Positions 26,444-33,921 of a DNA stretch of 64,000 nt are shown here, piece by piece. This DNA comes from a bacterium (GTDB lineage: Bacteria > CLD3 > SB21): contig JABWCP010000007.1 in NCBI GenBank assembly GCA_013360215.1, positions 92,159 through 156,158 on the forward strand, read 5' to 3'. A model generated the notes under the pieces. It saw only the letters and a program-made list of their open reading frames with translations. It was not told the origin of the DNA and searched no databases. Within the stretch, counting starts at the first letter, position 1, and every line of letters starts with the position of its first letter. The translations under genes and the position numbers were made by a program.

Positions 26444-26902
26444 TTATACGTGTTCGATCATGTCCAAAATCTGGAGCCGTGTGGATTCCAGGCGCTGGGT
26501 CACGATATGCGAAAACCGTTTGAGCAATTGGTATCCGAGTTCATGATCGGATTCGCATTTGTTGCGCAGGCATCGTCCATCCAGTGCTATAGCTAATGTC
26601 AAATCCAAAGCCCGCGCATCAAATTGCCAATGGTACGGCGGGATGAGCCATGACCATCCGAGGATATCGCCTTCGGTCAACGTATGTATGCCGATGTGAC
26701 CGCGACCGGGCGATCCGATTTCTAATGCAATCTTGCCTTGGCGGATCAGATAAAATTCGTTAGCCTCCTGCCCTTCGCGAAAAATAATTTGTCCCGTATC
26801 AAACCGCACATTGGATGCACAACCGATGATCAATTCAACGTGCTCGGCTGACATATCAATCAGTAACGGGTGCTGCATCAGAAAAAACTTCAAATCTTTC
26901 AT
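26444..26902 (-). CDS. Cyclic nucleotide-binding domain protein without DNA-binding domain
   Basis: 152 residues from the ATG at 26902; the extra residues up to 26947 are Arg-rich and unlikely. The whole protein is one Crp-type cNMP-binding fold: VRFDTGQIIFREGQEANEFYLIRQGKIALEI, GIHTLTEGDILGWSWL, then a long helix (LLKRFSHIVTQRLESTRLQIL). There is no helix-turn-helix. The phosphate-binding cassette is degenerate (GWSWLIPPYHWQFDARA instead of G-E-x-A-L-...-R-x-A), so ligand binding is uncertain; the Trp-rich form is typical of the cNMP-domain proteins found beside group 3b [NiFe] hydrogenases. It probably forms one unit with the maturation protease. Confidence 0.82.
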   Translation of the reverse strand: MKDLKFFLMQHPLLIDMSAEHVELIIGCASNVRFDTGQIIFREGQEANEFYLIRQGKIALEIGSPGRGHIGIHTLTEGDILGWSWLIPPYHWQFDARALDLTLAIALDGRCLRNKCESDHELGYQLLKRFSHIVTQRLESTRLQILDMIEHV

Positions 26903-27218
26903 AGTGGTTTTCCGTCTTAAAAATAAGCGCCGGCATAACAGACACACCCGGACATCAAACGATACAGCCGTAAGCTGTATGTAAACGAATCGTACACGTA
27001 CTCGGGTCCTGGATATCGGGGGAAGGCGGGAACGTTATGCCGGCAAAAGTTTTCATACACCGGACTCCTATAGTCCTGTAACTTAAGATAAGGCTAATGA
27101 CTCGACTGCGCGACGACGTAGGTCATCACGATGTGTGATATGCGTCAGCGGTTTAAGTTAAATGGCCCTAAGTTGTTGAGATTTATAGAAGTTCAAAGTA
27201 TGAGGGGGGAGGGGATGC
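26903..27218. other. 316-base gap without a supported gene
   Basis: This is the region upstream of the cNMP-binding protein gene and downstream of the YjbR gene, both on the minus strand. I see only a short stem GGACT-CCTAT-AGTCC near 27061-27075 and no hydrogenase remnant, tRNA or terminator with a T-run. It should contain the promoter of the cNMP-binding/protease pair, but no consensus could be fixed. Confidence 0.5.
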
Positions 27219-27569
27219 TCAAGGCTGAATTTTTATACGTTCTTTTTTAGGGAGTTTTTTGACGACTTCGTCGTAGGAATGATCAATCATTAGAAAAATT
27301 TCTTTATCCGGCACGGATCCGTCCAAATACACGCTATTCCACAATTTTTTATTCATGTGGTATCCCGGTTGAACGCCTTCGTAACGCTCGCGCCATTCGA
27401 TGGCTTTTTCAGGATCGGCTTTGAGATTGATAAATTCGGCAATATGGGTATTGATGAGAGCGAAAATTTTTCCACTGACCCGGAATACCAATGTTTCGTG
27501 ATCAAACGGAAAATCCTCATCGGTTGATTTTTTCTTAAGACAATATGTGCGGATCGTTTCGAGATTCAT
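27219..27569 (-). CDS. MmcQ/YjbR-family protein
   Basis: 116 residues, normal length. Family features: N-terminal LETIRTYCLKKKSTDEDFPFDHETLVFRVSGKIFAL, central INLKADPEKAIEWRERYEGVQPGYHMNKKLWNSVYLDG and C-terminal IFLMIDHSYDEVVKKLPKKER. YjbR proteins have a CyaY-like fold (double-wing) and are cytoplasmic; their role is unsettled, with DNA binding proposed. A candidate structured RNA with its own terminator lies directly upstream on the same strand, so that RNA could be a leader that controls this gene. Confidence 0.92.
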   Translation of the reverse strand: MNLETIRTYCLKKKSTDEDFPFDHETLVFRVSGKIFALINTHIAEFINLKADPEKAIEWRERYEGVQPGYHMNKKLWNSVYLDGSVPDKEIFLMIDHSYDEVVKKLPKKERIKIQP

Positions 27570-27603
27570 GATGCGTGAGTAATTTTAGTTTGAATTCACT
27601 TCG

Positions 27604-27634
27604 TAAAAAACAGAACCCCGCTTTTCAGCGGGGC
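27604..27634 (-). terminator. Rho-independent terminator ending the candidate RNA
   Basis: On the minus strand AGCCCCGC-TGAAAA-GCGGGGTT forms an 8-base stem (one G-T pair) followed by CTGTTTTTT. It lies 35 bases before the YjbR start codon, so it could end an independent RNA or act as an attenuator. Confidence 0.85.
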
Positions 27635-27788
27635 TCAACGATTTCCGGGAACCCCCGTAGCACGTCGCTAGCGGGCATCACCGGAGGTTCCCATTAAGTT
27701 ATGCTTAATACGGATCACCTCCTATCCCCAGGGTTGAAACTTCTCGCCTGAAATCGCCCTGAACAATTTCACGCGAAGCGTTAATTAC
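27604..27788 (-). ncRNA. Candidate structured non-coding RNA (about 185 nt), family not recognised
   Basis: A 185-base minus-strand segment has a consensus-like promoter (TTGACA, 17 bases, TAAGTT) at one end and a strong intrinsic terminator at the other. Inside, CGATTTC (minus strand, near 27756-27750) pairs with GAAATCG (near 27644-27638) as a closing stem; a 10-base hairpin GGGAACCTCC / GGGGGTTCCC (27692-27683 with 27655-27646) and a small hairpin TTAAG-CATAA-CTTAA follow. A 12-base stretch AGGAGGTGATCC (27723-27712) is exactly complementary to the conserved 16S rRNA 3' tail. Size and closing-stem layout recall 6S RNA, but I cannot confirm this. It could also be a leader of the YjbR gene. 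No long open frame is present; the longest SD-linked frame would be 8-17 codons. Confidence 0.5.
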
Positions 27789-27794
27789 GTATTA

Positions 27795-27823
27795 AACTTA
27801 CAAGCTATCCTTTCCATTGTCAA
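27795..27823 (-). promoter_or_regulatory. Sigma70-type promoter of the candidate RNA
   Basis: On the minus strand TTGACA (27823-27818) and TAAGTT (27800-27795) are separated by exactly 17 bases. A start near 27788 would give an RNA of about 185 nt ending at the intrinsic terminator. Confidence 0.55.
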
Positions 27824-27901
27824 TACTCATTTTTGCAGATGACGCTCCTGTTGAAGTATTGTTCTGAAAACATCAGTACATACGGCTTGCAAAAAAACAA
27901 G

Positions 27902-28610
27902 TTCTCGCTAAGACGCTAAGTTTTTAATTACAATCGAAACATTTTTTATCTTTGCGGCTCTGCGAGAGGTTATTATTGATGGTAGCTTCAGTAGGTGCAC
28001 GACACCTCGGTACGTCGCTTCGCTCCTACTCGGTGTCAGATAGCATGCGCCGAGTTGAGGGTTCTGTAAAGACAGAAAACATATTCTCGCTAAGACGCTA
28101 AGTTTTTAATTACAATCGAAACATTTTTTATCTTTGCGACTCTGCGAGAGAATTTTATTGATGCTATCTTCAGTAGGCGCACGACACTTCGGTACGTCGC
28201 TTCGCTCCTACTCGGTGTCAGATAGCATGCGTCTAGTTGAGGGTGCTATATATATAATAATATAGACAGAAAACATGTTCTCGCTAAGACGCTAAGCCTC
28301 GAAGTGCAATCGAAGCGTTTTTTATCTTTGCGACTCTGCGAGAGGTTATGATTGATGGTAGCTTCAGTAGGCGTACGGCACCTCGATACGTCGCTTCGCT
28401 CCTACTCGGTGTCAGATAGCATGCGCCGAGTTGAGGGTTCTGTAAAGACAGAAAACAAGTTCTCGCCAAGGTGCTAAGTTTTAAATTACGATCGAAACAT
28501 TTTTTATCTTTGCGACTCCGCGAGAGGTTATTATTGATGGTAGCTTCAGTAGGCGCACGACACTTCGATACGTCGTTTTGTTCCTACTTGGTGTCAGATG
28601 GTTGTTGATG
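27902..28610. repeat. Four tandem copies of a 182-194-base repeat with two hairpins
   Basis: Units begin with TTCTCGCTAAGACGCTAAG at 27902, 28084, 28278 and 28460 (last copy diverged and cut short). Each contains the inverted partner CTTTGCGACTCTGCGAGAG about 50 bases later, then a second hairpin built on GACACC-TCGGTACG ... CTCGGTGTC. Spacings are 182, 194 and 182 bases. One more copy lies near 49268-49470. No open frame is conserved between copies, so these look like non-coding interspersed repeats in the 1.2 kb gap between the YjbR gene and the CBS gene. Confidence 0.88.
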
Positions 28611-28649
28611 AAGAAATGATGGGAGAAGCGGTGTCCCGCGTGAGGGATG

Positions 28650-28771
28650 TGGAGGGTGAGCTCGCGTACAGGCGCGAGCGAAGACCCCGTAAACGCGCCA
28701 AAGGCGCGTGCGGAGGCCGATAGCCCGGAGCAAGCCCGACCCGTCACGCCGCGCGCGTGACGGGGCACGCC
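28650..28771. repeat. GC-rich interspersed repeat, copy B
   Basis: Shares GCGCCAAAGGCGC, TGCGGAGGCCGA, AGCCCGACCC and GTGACGGGGCACGCC in the same order with the block at 11505-11617. Short palindromic arms (CGCGCC-AAA-GGCGCG and GTCACGC-CGC-GCGTGAC) suggest it folds as DNA or RNA. It directly follows the tandem 182-base repeats and lies just after the CBS protein gene end. Confidence 0.75.
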
Positions 28772-28795
28772 TAAAAAATGAATATCTATAATTTA

Positions 28796-29734
28796 TTATG
28801 CGCCGGCTTCGTCGCGTAAACCGAAACGCATCGGATGCGGCGGAAGATTGATGATTTCATCCGGATAAAACGATACGATATAATCAATCACGCCGCGTAC
28901 GGACGTAAACGCAACCGGTTCGCCGTTTTCATTGACGATCGGGATATGGCGTACATCGTGCAGTGCAAGGATACGAATCGCCGCGCTAATAGGGTCGTGC
29001 ATTTGCAGACACTGCGGTGCGACACGCATATAGTCATCCACTTTAGCGGTATCAAAATCCGGCGTCTCGTGTGCGATCTTGTACAATAAAAAACGCTCCG
29101 TCACGGTACCGATCAATTTTTTGTCACGCACAACCATGACGCAGCCGATATTGCGATCGGCCATCTGCCGCACCGCATCTTTGAGCAGGCCGCCGGACTC
29201 CACACACAAAGCCGCGGGCGGATCCAGGACACCGATCGGACGATCAAAATCTTCGGGATCAATGCCTTGCTTTTCACGGGCTCGTTTTTTTTCGGATGAA
29301 CGCGGTTTTTTTTCTTCGGTATCAAGCCGGACATGCATTTTGGCTAAAATGTGATCCAAGATGTCTTCGAACGTGAGAATGCCGCTCGGATCTCCGACCT
29401 GGCTGAGTACGGTGATATTGCGAAATCCGCCGAACGTCATTTCATTGAGCGCGTACTCCGCCGAATCGTCGGCATACAAACAATGCGTATCAGTGCTCAT
29501 CAGGCGCGTAACCGGCGTATGTGAAAACTCCATATGCATCGCGATCAGATTGCGAAGAATGGTCCGCTCGGACAGCGTTCCTATCAATGCGCCTTTGTCA
29601 CGCACCAAAATACATCCGCTTTTGGTTTGCTCCATCATCGCGACCACATCGGCCACGGTCGCATCTTTTTCTACATAGAGCGGTTTGCGGGGATTGAGTG
29701 AATCCACACGGGCTTTGGTAATTCCTGCATTCAT
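28796..29734 (-). CDS. Protein with four CBS domains
   Basis: 312 residues forming two CBS pairs: about 8-62 (VDSLNPRKPLYVEKDATVADVVAMMEQTKSGCILV-type), 75-130, 158-215 and 232-290 (LQMHDPISAAIRILALHDVRHIPIVNENGEPVAFTS). A charged linker (EEKKPRSSEKKRAREK) joins the halves. No catalytic or channel domain is attached. CBS pairs bind adenine nucleotides or SAM and regulate partners. It follows apbE by about 80 bases on the same strand, so it may be a distal gene of the Rnf operon and sense cell energy state; that role is inference. Confidence 0.88.
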   Translation of the reverse strand: MNAGITKARVDSLNPRKPLYVEKDATVADVVAMMEQTKSGCILVRDKGALIGTLSERTILRNLIAMHMEFSHTPVTRLMSTDTHCLYADDSAEYALNEMTFGGFRNITVLSQVGDPSGILTFEDILDHILAKMHVRLDTEEKKPRSSEKKRAREKQGIDPEDFDRPIGVLDPPAALCVESGGLLKDAVRQMADRNIGCVMVVRDKKLIGTVTERFLLYKIAHETPDFDTAKVDDYMRVAPQCLQMHDPISAAIRILALHDVRHIPIVNENGEPVAFTSVRGVIDYIVSFYPDEIINLPPHPMRFGLRDEAGA

Positions 29735-29814
29735 GGTAACCTCGCCGTTAAAATGTCCGTTGAACGGACCGTTGATCTATCGCTTTTCCAGTTCTCGCAT
29801 CCATTCTTTTTCGA

Positions 29815-30789
29815 TCATGCGCCCCACGTCATGCATTGAAATCGGTCGGTATGATCGGCGAGAATTTTCTTTTTATTTTCATCCGTGCTAAAAAACAAAC
29901 CCGTAGCCAGCGCATCCGTGTCGCGTCCATTGGTCCCGACGATAGTCAGGCTTTGGAACTGTGCCCGTTTGGGTTCGGCTAGTTTGGGATCGATCAAATG
30001 ATGGTACACGCGTCCGCCGGAACGGAAATACTGTTCATACGTACCCGACGTCGCGATCGCCTGATCATGCAGTGTCACGATAGTCGCCATCACATCGGCA
30101 CGTTCGGGATCGCGCACACCGACACGCCAGCCTTCGCCGTCGGCTCGCTGGCCCAGTGCGACGATATCTCCTCCCAGATTGATCAGCGCCTGCGTGATCC
30201 CTTCTTTTTTCAAAACTTCGGCGGCACGATCAGCGGCATACCCTTTGGCGATACCGCCAAGATCAAGCCGTACGTCGGGTGATAAAATTTTTACCGACGC
30301 CTCGGAGCCACTCGTCACATGAATAAAACGATGCAGGGACAGTCCGGCGAACCGCTGCCATACGTCTTGCGCGGGCGGCTCCGTGCGATGCTTCACATCC
30401 CAGGTATCGCTCACTTTTCCCAGCCCGGGCTCAAATCCGCCGTCGGTCACTTTGGACCAATGCAGCGCCCGTTCGATCAGATCGGCCGTTTCCGGTGCAA
30501 CGCGAATTTCCGCGCCCGTCACCGCCGCATTGATACGTCCGACATCGCTGGCCGGCGAAAAATATGTCAATAGACTTTCAAGTCTCTGTAATTCCTCAAA
30601 CGCCGCTTCCATGGCGCGATCGGCCCAGCGCGCATCGTCCGACACGACATGGATTTCGCCGATCGTTCCCATCAGAGGGCGCGTCATCGTGTACACACGG
30701 CGTCTTGATAAAAGCAATGGTCCCAGGCCGGCTCCGGCACATACCAGCAGCATGGCGCCGCTTGTTTTGAGAAATTGTCTTCGGTGCAT
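29815..30789 (-). CDS. apbE: FAD:protein FMN transferase ApbE
   Basis: 324 residues from the ATG at 30789, preceded by GGAG; the frame continues upstream to 30930 but that part lacks a signal. The N-terminus MHRRQFLKTSGAMLLVCAGAG is a Tat- or Sec-type signal/anchor. ApbE motifs: MTRPLMGTIGEIHV, RINAAV, DLGGIAKGYAADRA with the FAD-binding region, ALINLGGDIVALG, and GRVYHHLIDPKL followed by the metal-binding T-D-A-L-A-T segment (DTDALATGLF). ApbE attaches FMN by phosphoester bond to Thr in RnfG and RnfD outside the cytoplasm; both targets are encoded just upstream and carry the motif. It follows the small Cys-rich protein by 16 bases. Confidence 0.95.
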   Translation of the reverse strand: MHRRQFLKTSGAMLLVCAGAGLGPLLLSRRRVYTMTRPLMGTIGEIHVVSDDARWADRAMEAAFEELQRLESLLTYFSPASDVGRINAAVTGAEIRVAPETADLIERALHWSKVTDGGFEPGLGKVSDTWDVKHRTEPPAQDVWQRFAGLSLHRFIHVTSGSEASVKILSPDVRLDLGGIAKGYAADRAAEVLKKEGITQALINLGGDIVALGQRADGEGWRVGVRDPERADVMATIVTLHDQAIATSGTYEQYFRSGGRVYHHLIDPKLAEPKRAQFQSLTIVGTNGRDTDALATGLFFSTDENKKKILADHTDRFQCMTWGA

Positions 30790-30805
30790 AAAAAAAACTC
30801 CGTTC

Positions 30806-31036
30806 TTATTTCGTCGGTGCAGCCGATCCGGCCCACGGCATTTTTTTGCGAAAGGCTTCCCGCGCTTCGCAATGACCGCCGCCGCAGCTTCCGTCTTCAT
30901 CGCAGTGGCCGCACGACGGCTTATGGTCAAAAAGATTTTTAGTTTTCATACGGCGTGCGATCATCTGAACGATAATCCAGAACGCGCACAAAAATGCCGA
31001 TGCAAAAACGGGCAAGATGTATTTGGCTAATTCCAT
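30806..31036 (-). CDS. Small membrane protein with Cys-rich tail (NqrM-like position), Rnf operon
   Basis: 76 residues from the ATG at 31036. One membrane helix (about 4-27) is followed by a soluble tail with four close Cys: SCGHCDEDGSCGGGHCEAREAF. NqrM (DUF539), which delivers iron for the membrane cluster of the related Na+-NQR, is also a short one-helix protein with four essential Cys, and the gene order (after the last rnf subunit, before apbE) fits. I cannot claim sequence homology. The Cys set may bind a cluster or help install the Fe site shared by RnfA and RnfE. The gene starts four bases after the rnfA stop. Confidence 0.7.
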   Translation of the reverse strand: MELAKYILPVFASAFLCAFWIIVQMIARRMKTKNLFDHKPSCGHCDEDGSCGGGHCEAREAFRKKMPWAGSAAPTK

Positions 31037-31040
31037 AATT

Positions 31041-31619
31041 TTAATTTGAGCTGAATAATCCGGCGAATCCCATAAACGCCATGGATAAAATACCGGCAAT
31101 AATCAAACTGAGCGCCGTACCCTGCAGTGTTTTAGGAATATCCATAATGCGTGTTTCTTCACGAATACCGGCCATAATCACCAGAGCGAGCGTCATGCCG
31201 CCGCCACCGCCGAGCGCATAAAACAACGCTTGCACCAATCCGTATTCTTTGGACGTCTGGAATAACGCAATGCCGAGAATCGCACAATTGGTCGTGATCA
31301 GCGGAAGATAAATGCCGAGCGCACGAAAAAGTTCCGGGCTTAGTTTTTTGATAACCATTTCCAAAAACTGCACGGTGCTGGCAATCACCACGATAAAACT
31401 GATGAGCCGCAAATACGGCGCATACACAAGTACATAGGTATTAAGAGCCCATGCGCAAATCGCCGTAATGAGCATTACAAAAATATTGGCCAAACCCATA
31501 CGGAATGCCGTCTCAATTTTATTAGACACGCCGAGAAACGGGCAAATGCCGAGAAAATTGGCCAAAGTAAAATTATTGATCAGCAGCGCCGAAATAAATA
31601 TCCAGAGGTATTCGCCCAT
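31041..31619 (-). CDS. rnfA: Rnf electron transport complex subunit RnfA
   Basis: 192 residues, normal length, six membrane helices. Starts MGEYLWIFISALLINNFTLANFLGICPFLGVS, with the conserved Cys in F-L-G-I-C-P-F that binds the intramembrane iron cluster together with RnfE; a second Cys lies in LITTNCAILGIALF. RnfA and RnfE are inverted-topology paralogues at the heart of the ion pump. It follows rnfE by six bases and precedes the Cys-rich small gene by four. Confidence 0.97.
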   Translation of the reverse strand: MGEYLWIFISALLINNFTLANFLGICPFLGVSNKIETAFRMGLANIFVMLITAICAWALNTYVLVYAPYLRLISFIVVIASTVQFLEMVIKKLSPELFRALGIYLPLITTNCAILGIALFQTSKEYGLVQALFYALGGGGGMTLALVIMAGIREETRIMDIPKTLQGTALSLIIAGILSMAFMGFAGLFSSN

Positions 31620-31625
31620 ATACGC

Positions 31626-32252
31626 CTACACTTTCGCCGTTTGACGGCCAAACTTGATCCAATTGATCACAACCAACAGCGAGCCGAGCAATAAAAACCC
31701 GCCCGGCGGTAATATCATAATAACCCACGGTTCGAACGCGTCACCGAAAAGTGATACGCCAAAAAGCGAACCATTGCCTAAAACCTCACGGATGCATGAA
31801 AGCGTCATCAATGCGCCGAGAAAGCCGAGTCCCATACCGAGTGCATCCATTACGGCAAGCCACGGCGGATTTTTGTATGAAAAAGCTTCCTGCCGCCCGA
31901 GTATGATGCAGTTAACCACAATCAAGGCGATGAACGCGCCAAGTTCTTTATGAATTTTAGGGAAAAAAGCTTCGAGCGATTGATCAACTGCCGTCACAAA
32001 TGTGGCGATGATCACAATAAAAGTCGTGATGCGTACTTGTTTAGGTATCCAATGACGCAACATGGACACCAAAAGGCATGAGCCTACAAGAACAAATGTA
32101 GTGGCCAGTCCCATAGCCAGTCCGTTGATCGCCGAATTGGTAACGGCGAGGGTAGGGCACATGCCCAGTACGGCAACAAATGTCGGATTTTCTTTCCACA
32201 GGCCTTTGATCAATTCGTGTGTTGCGCGTCCGCTTTTTTCAATCGCGTTCAT
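31626..32252 (-). CDS. rnfE: Rnf electron transport complex subunit RnfE
   Basis: 208 residues with six membrane helices. Conserved pieces: LIKGLWKENPTFVAVLGMCPTLAVTNSAINGLAMG with the cluster-binding Cys, and VNCIILGRQEAFSYKNPP later. It partners RnfA to hold the membrane Fe site that passes electrons between RnfD/RnfG flavins and the cytoplasmic side. Start overlaps the rnfG stop by four bases (ATGA), so translation is coupled. Confidence 0.97.
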   Translation of the reverse strand: MNAIEKSGRATHELIKGLWKENPTFVAVLGMCPTLAVTNSAINGLAMGLATTFVLVGSCLLVSMLRHWIPKQVRITTFIVIIATFVTAVDQSLEAFFPKIHKELGAFIALIVVNCIILGRQEAFSYKNPPWLAVMDALGMGLGFLGALMTLSCIREVLGNGSLFGVSLFGDAFEPWVIMILPPGGFLLLGSLLVVINWIKFGRQTAKV

Positions 32253-32938
32253 GGTTGTTTCGGATTATAAGTAAGATTGTTCTGCTGCATGTAATCATCA
32301 ATGGCGGTTTGCCATCGTGTCATGGCCTTTTGTAAAGCACGAATAACAGCTTTCGACGATATGGTCGCGCCGGTGATCGTTTCGACCTGATTGGGTTTGG
32401 TTTTTTTTCCGGTCTTTGCGGCCTCGATCTCCGGTTCGACCGACAGCGCTTTAAAATTGGCGACGAAGTTTTTGTCTTTGATGATTTTATCGCCGAGCCC
32501 GGGCGTTTCTTTATTTTCGAGCACTTCAAATCCGACGATGATTTTTCCGTCGGCCTGATACCCGTAAATGATTTTGATCACATCCGCAAAACCGGGTTCC
32601 GATGCAGGGATCGCAAAACCGACGACCGATTTTTTTTCATCGTACCCGAGAAATATACGATCGCCCTTTTTGGCTTCTTCGCCCTGCGCTTTTTCAAGAC
32701 GGTCGTTTTTTAAAACCAATACTTCATAACTGCGGCAACCCGGTACGACGCGATAGATGGCTTCCTGCAGCGCTTCTTCCTTATTCTGCTCGATGATCGG
32801 CAGCGTCGAAAAATAAGCGACCACTAAAATCAGTCCTGAAAAAAATCCGGCCACGGCCAGCGTCAGGATCAAAATCAATGAGCTGGGTTCGGCTTCTTGC
32901 GGCGCTACGGGTGTTGCGGGTATATGTTGATGTTCCAT
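32249..32938 (-). CDS. rnfG: Rnf electron transport complex subunit RnfG
   Basis: 229 residues: an N-terminal anchor helix (about 21-45) and an FMN-binding domain on the outer side. The flavinylation motif TGATIS places the covalent FMN at about Thr192, followed by SSKAVIRAL. Upstream ETPGLGDKI is the usual conserved loop. A Lys-rich insertion (AKTGKKTKPNQ, about 175-185) precedes the motif. ApbE, encoded in the same operon, should attach the FMN. Start lies three bases after the rnfD stop. Confidence 0.96.
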   Translation of the reverse strand: MEHQHIPATPVAPQEAEPSSLILILTLAVAGFFSGLILVVAYFSTLPIIEQNKEEALQEAIYRVVPGCRSYEVLVLKNDRLEKAQGEEAKKGDRIFLGYDEKKSVVGFAIPASEPGFADVIKIIYGYQADGKIIVGFEVLENKETPGLGDKIIKDKNFVANFKALSVEPEIEAAKTGKKTKPNQVETITGATISSKAVIRALQKAMTRWQTAIDDYMQQNNLTYNPKQP

Positions 32939-32941
32939 AAT

Positions 32942-33901
32942 TTATTTCGTTCCGTAAACGCGATGGCGCGTAACGCGGTTGATCAACGGCGTTACGGCAT
33001 TCATCAGCAATATGGCATACATCACGCCCTCCGGTAAACCGCCGAAGATGCGGATGAGAACTACTAAAATTCCGATTCCGCTTCCGAAAATCCACATGCC
33101 GCGCACTGTCATAGGCGACGTCACAGGGTCGGTGGCCATAAAGACGGCGCCCAGCATCAAACCGCCGGAGAAAAGCATGTGCATCGGTGAAGGATATAAA
33201 ACCGGGTTGACGATATATAATATACCCGACAGTACGACGGTAGCAGTCATGATAGAAACCGGGATGTGCCAATTGAAAATTTTTCGATAGGCCAGATATA
33301 CGCCGGCTAAAAGTATAATCACGCCGCAGGTTTCGCCAAGCGACCCGGAGGTATGGCCCAGCATAAGCTGTGATAATTCGGTGGCTTCGTGCTGAAACTT
33401 CATACTCGAAAGGGGTGTGGCGCTGGAGATTGCATCTAACGGTTCGCCGTGAAAAAAAGGCCATGCCAGATTAGTACCCCGCGCGGAAAAATATCGTCCG
33501 TCCGGCACCGACCACGTCGTGATCGCCGTGGGAAATGCGGCTTGCAGAAAAGCACGGCCTACCAATGCAGGATTAAAAATATTTTGTCCGAGCCCGCCCC
33601 ATATATACTTACCGATCATGATCGCGATCAGTCCGCCGAGAAATGCCATCCACATCGGAAAGCCCGGCGGTAAGGTCAATGCCAGCAAAAGTCCGGTCAA
33701 TAAAGCACTGCCGTCGAAGAGCGATTGGTGACGCGGATTCGATCCGGACAAAAGCCATTCGGCAAACATGCATCCGCTCACGGCGGCAACCGACAGTAAA
33801 ATCACACTCAGTCCGAAAAAATAATACGCGGCTGCCGCGACCGGCACCAAAGCGTAAATCACTTGACGCATGATCCAAGGCGTCGTCGCTTCGTCATGCA
33901 A
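32942..33901 (-). CDS. rnfD: Rnf electron transport complex subunit RnfD
   Basis: 319 residues with about nine or ten membrane helices. The covalent FMN site is in LDAISSATPLSS, Thr at about 162. Conserved membrane segments GKYIWGGLGQNIFNPALVGRAF and MATDPVTSPMTVRGMWIFG are typical for RnfD/NqrB. RnfD is thought to form part of the ion path. It follows rnfC by 20 bases and precedes rnfG by three. Confidence 0.97.
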   Translation of the reverse strand: MHDEATTPWIMRQVIYALVPVAAAAYYFFGLSVILLSVAAVSGCMFAEWLLSGSNPRHQSLFDGSALLTGLLLALTLPPGFPMWMAFLGGLIAIMIGKYIWGGLGQNIFNPALVGRAFLQAAFPTAITTWSVPDGRYFSARGTNLAWPFFHGEPLDAISSATPLSSMKFQHEATELSQLMLGHTSGSLGETCGVIILLAGVYLAYRKIFNWHIPVSIMTATVVLSGILYIVNPVLYPSPMHMLFSGGLMLGAVFMATDPVTSPMTVRGMWIFGSGIGILVVLIRIFGGLPEGVMYAILLMNAVTPLINRVTRHRVYGTK

Positions 33902-33921
33902 AAACGGCGACGTGGATAGTG

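Noticed and set aside
27712..27723. Fragment of 16S rRNA (GGATCACCTCCT on the + strand)
   Set aside because: Only 12 bases match; no other rRNA sequence surrounds it. Kept instead as a feature of the candidate RNA.
27902..28610. CRISPR array
   Set aside because: The repeated units are about 182-194 bases with no unique spacers and no cas genes nearby.
29776..29818. 13-codon minus-strand frame overlapping the apbE stop (MIEKEWMRELEKR)
   Set aside because: Too short and without independent support; probably chance.
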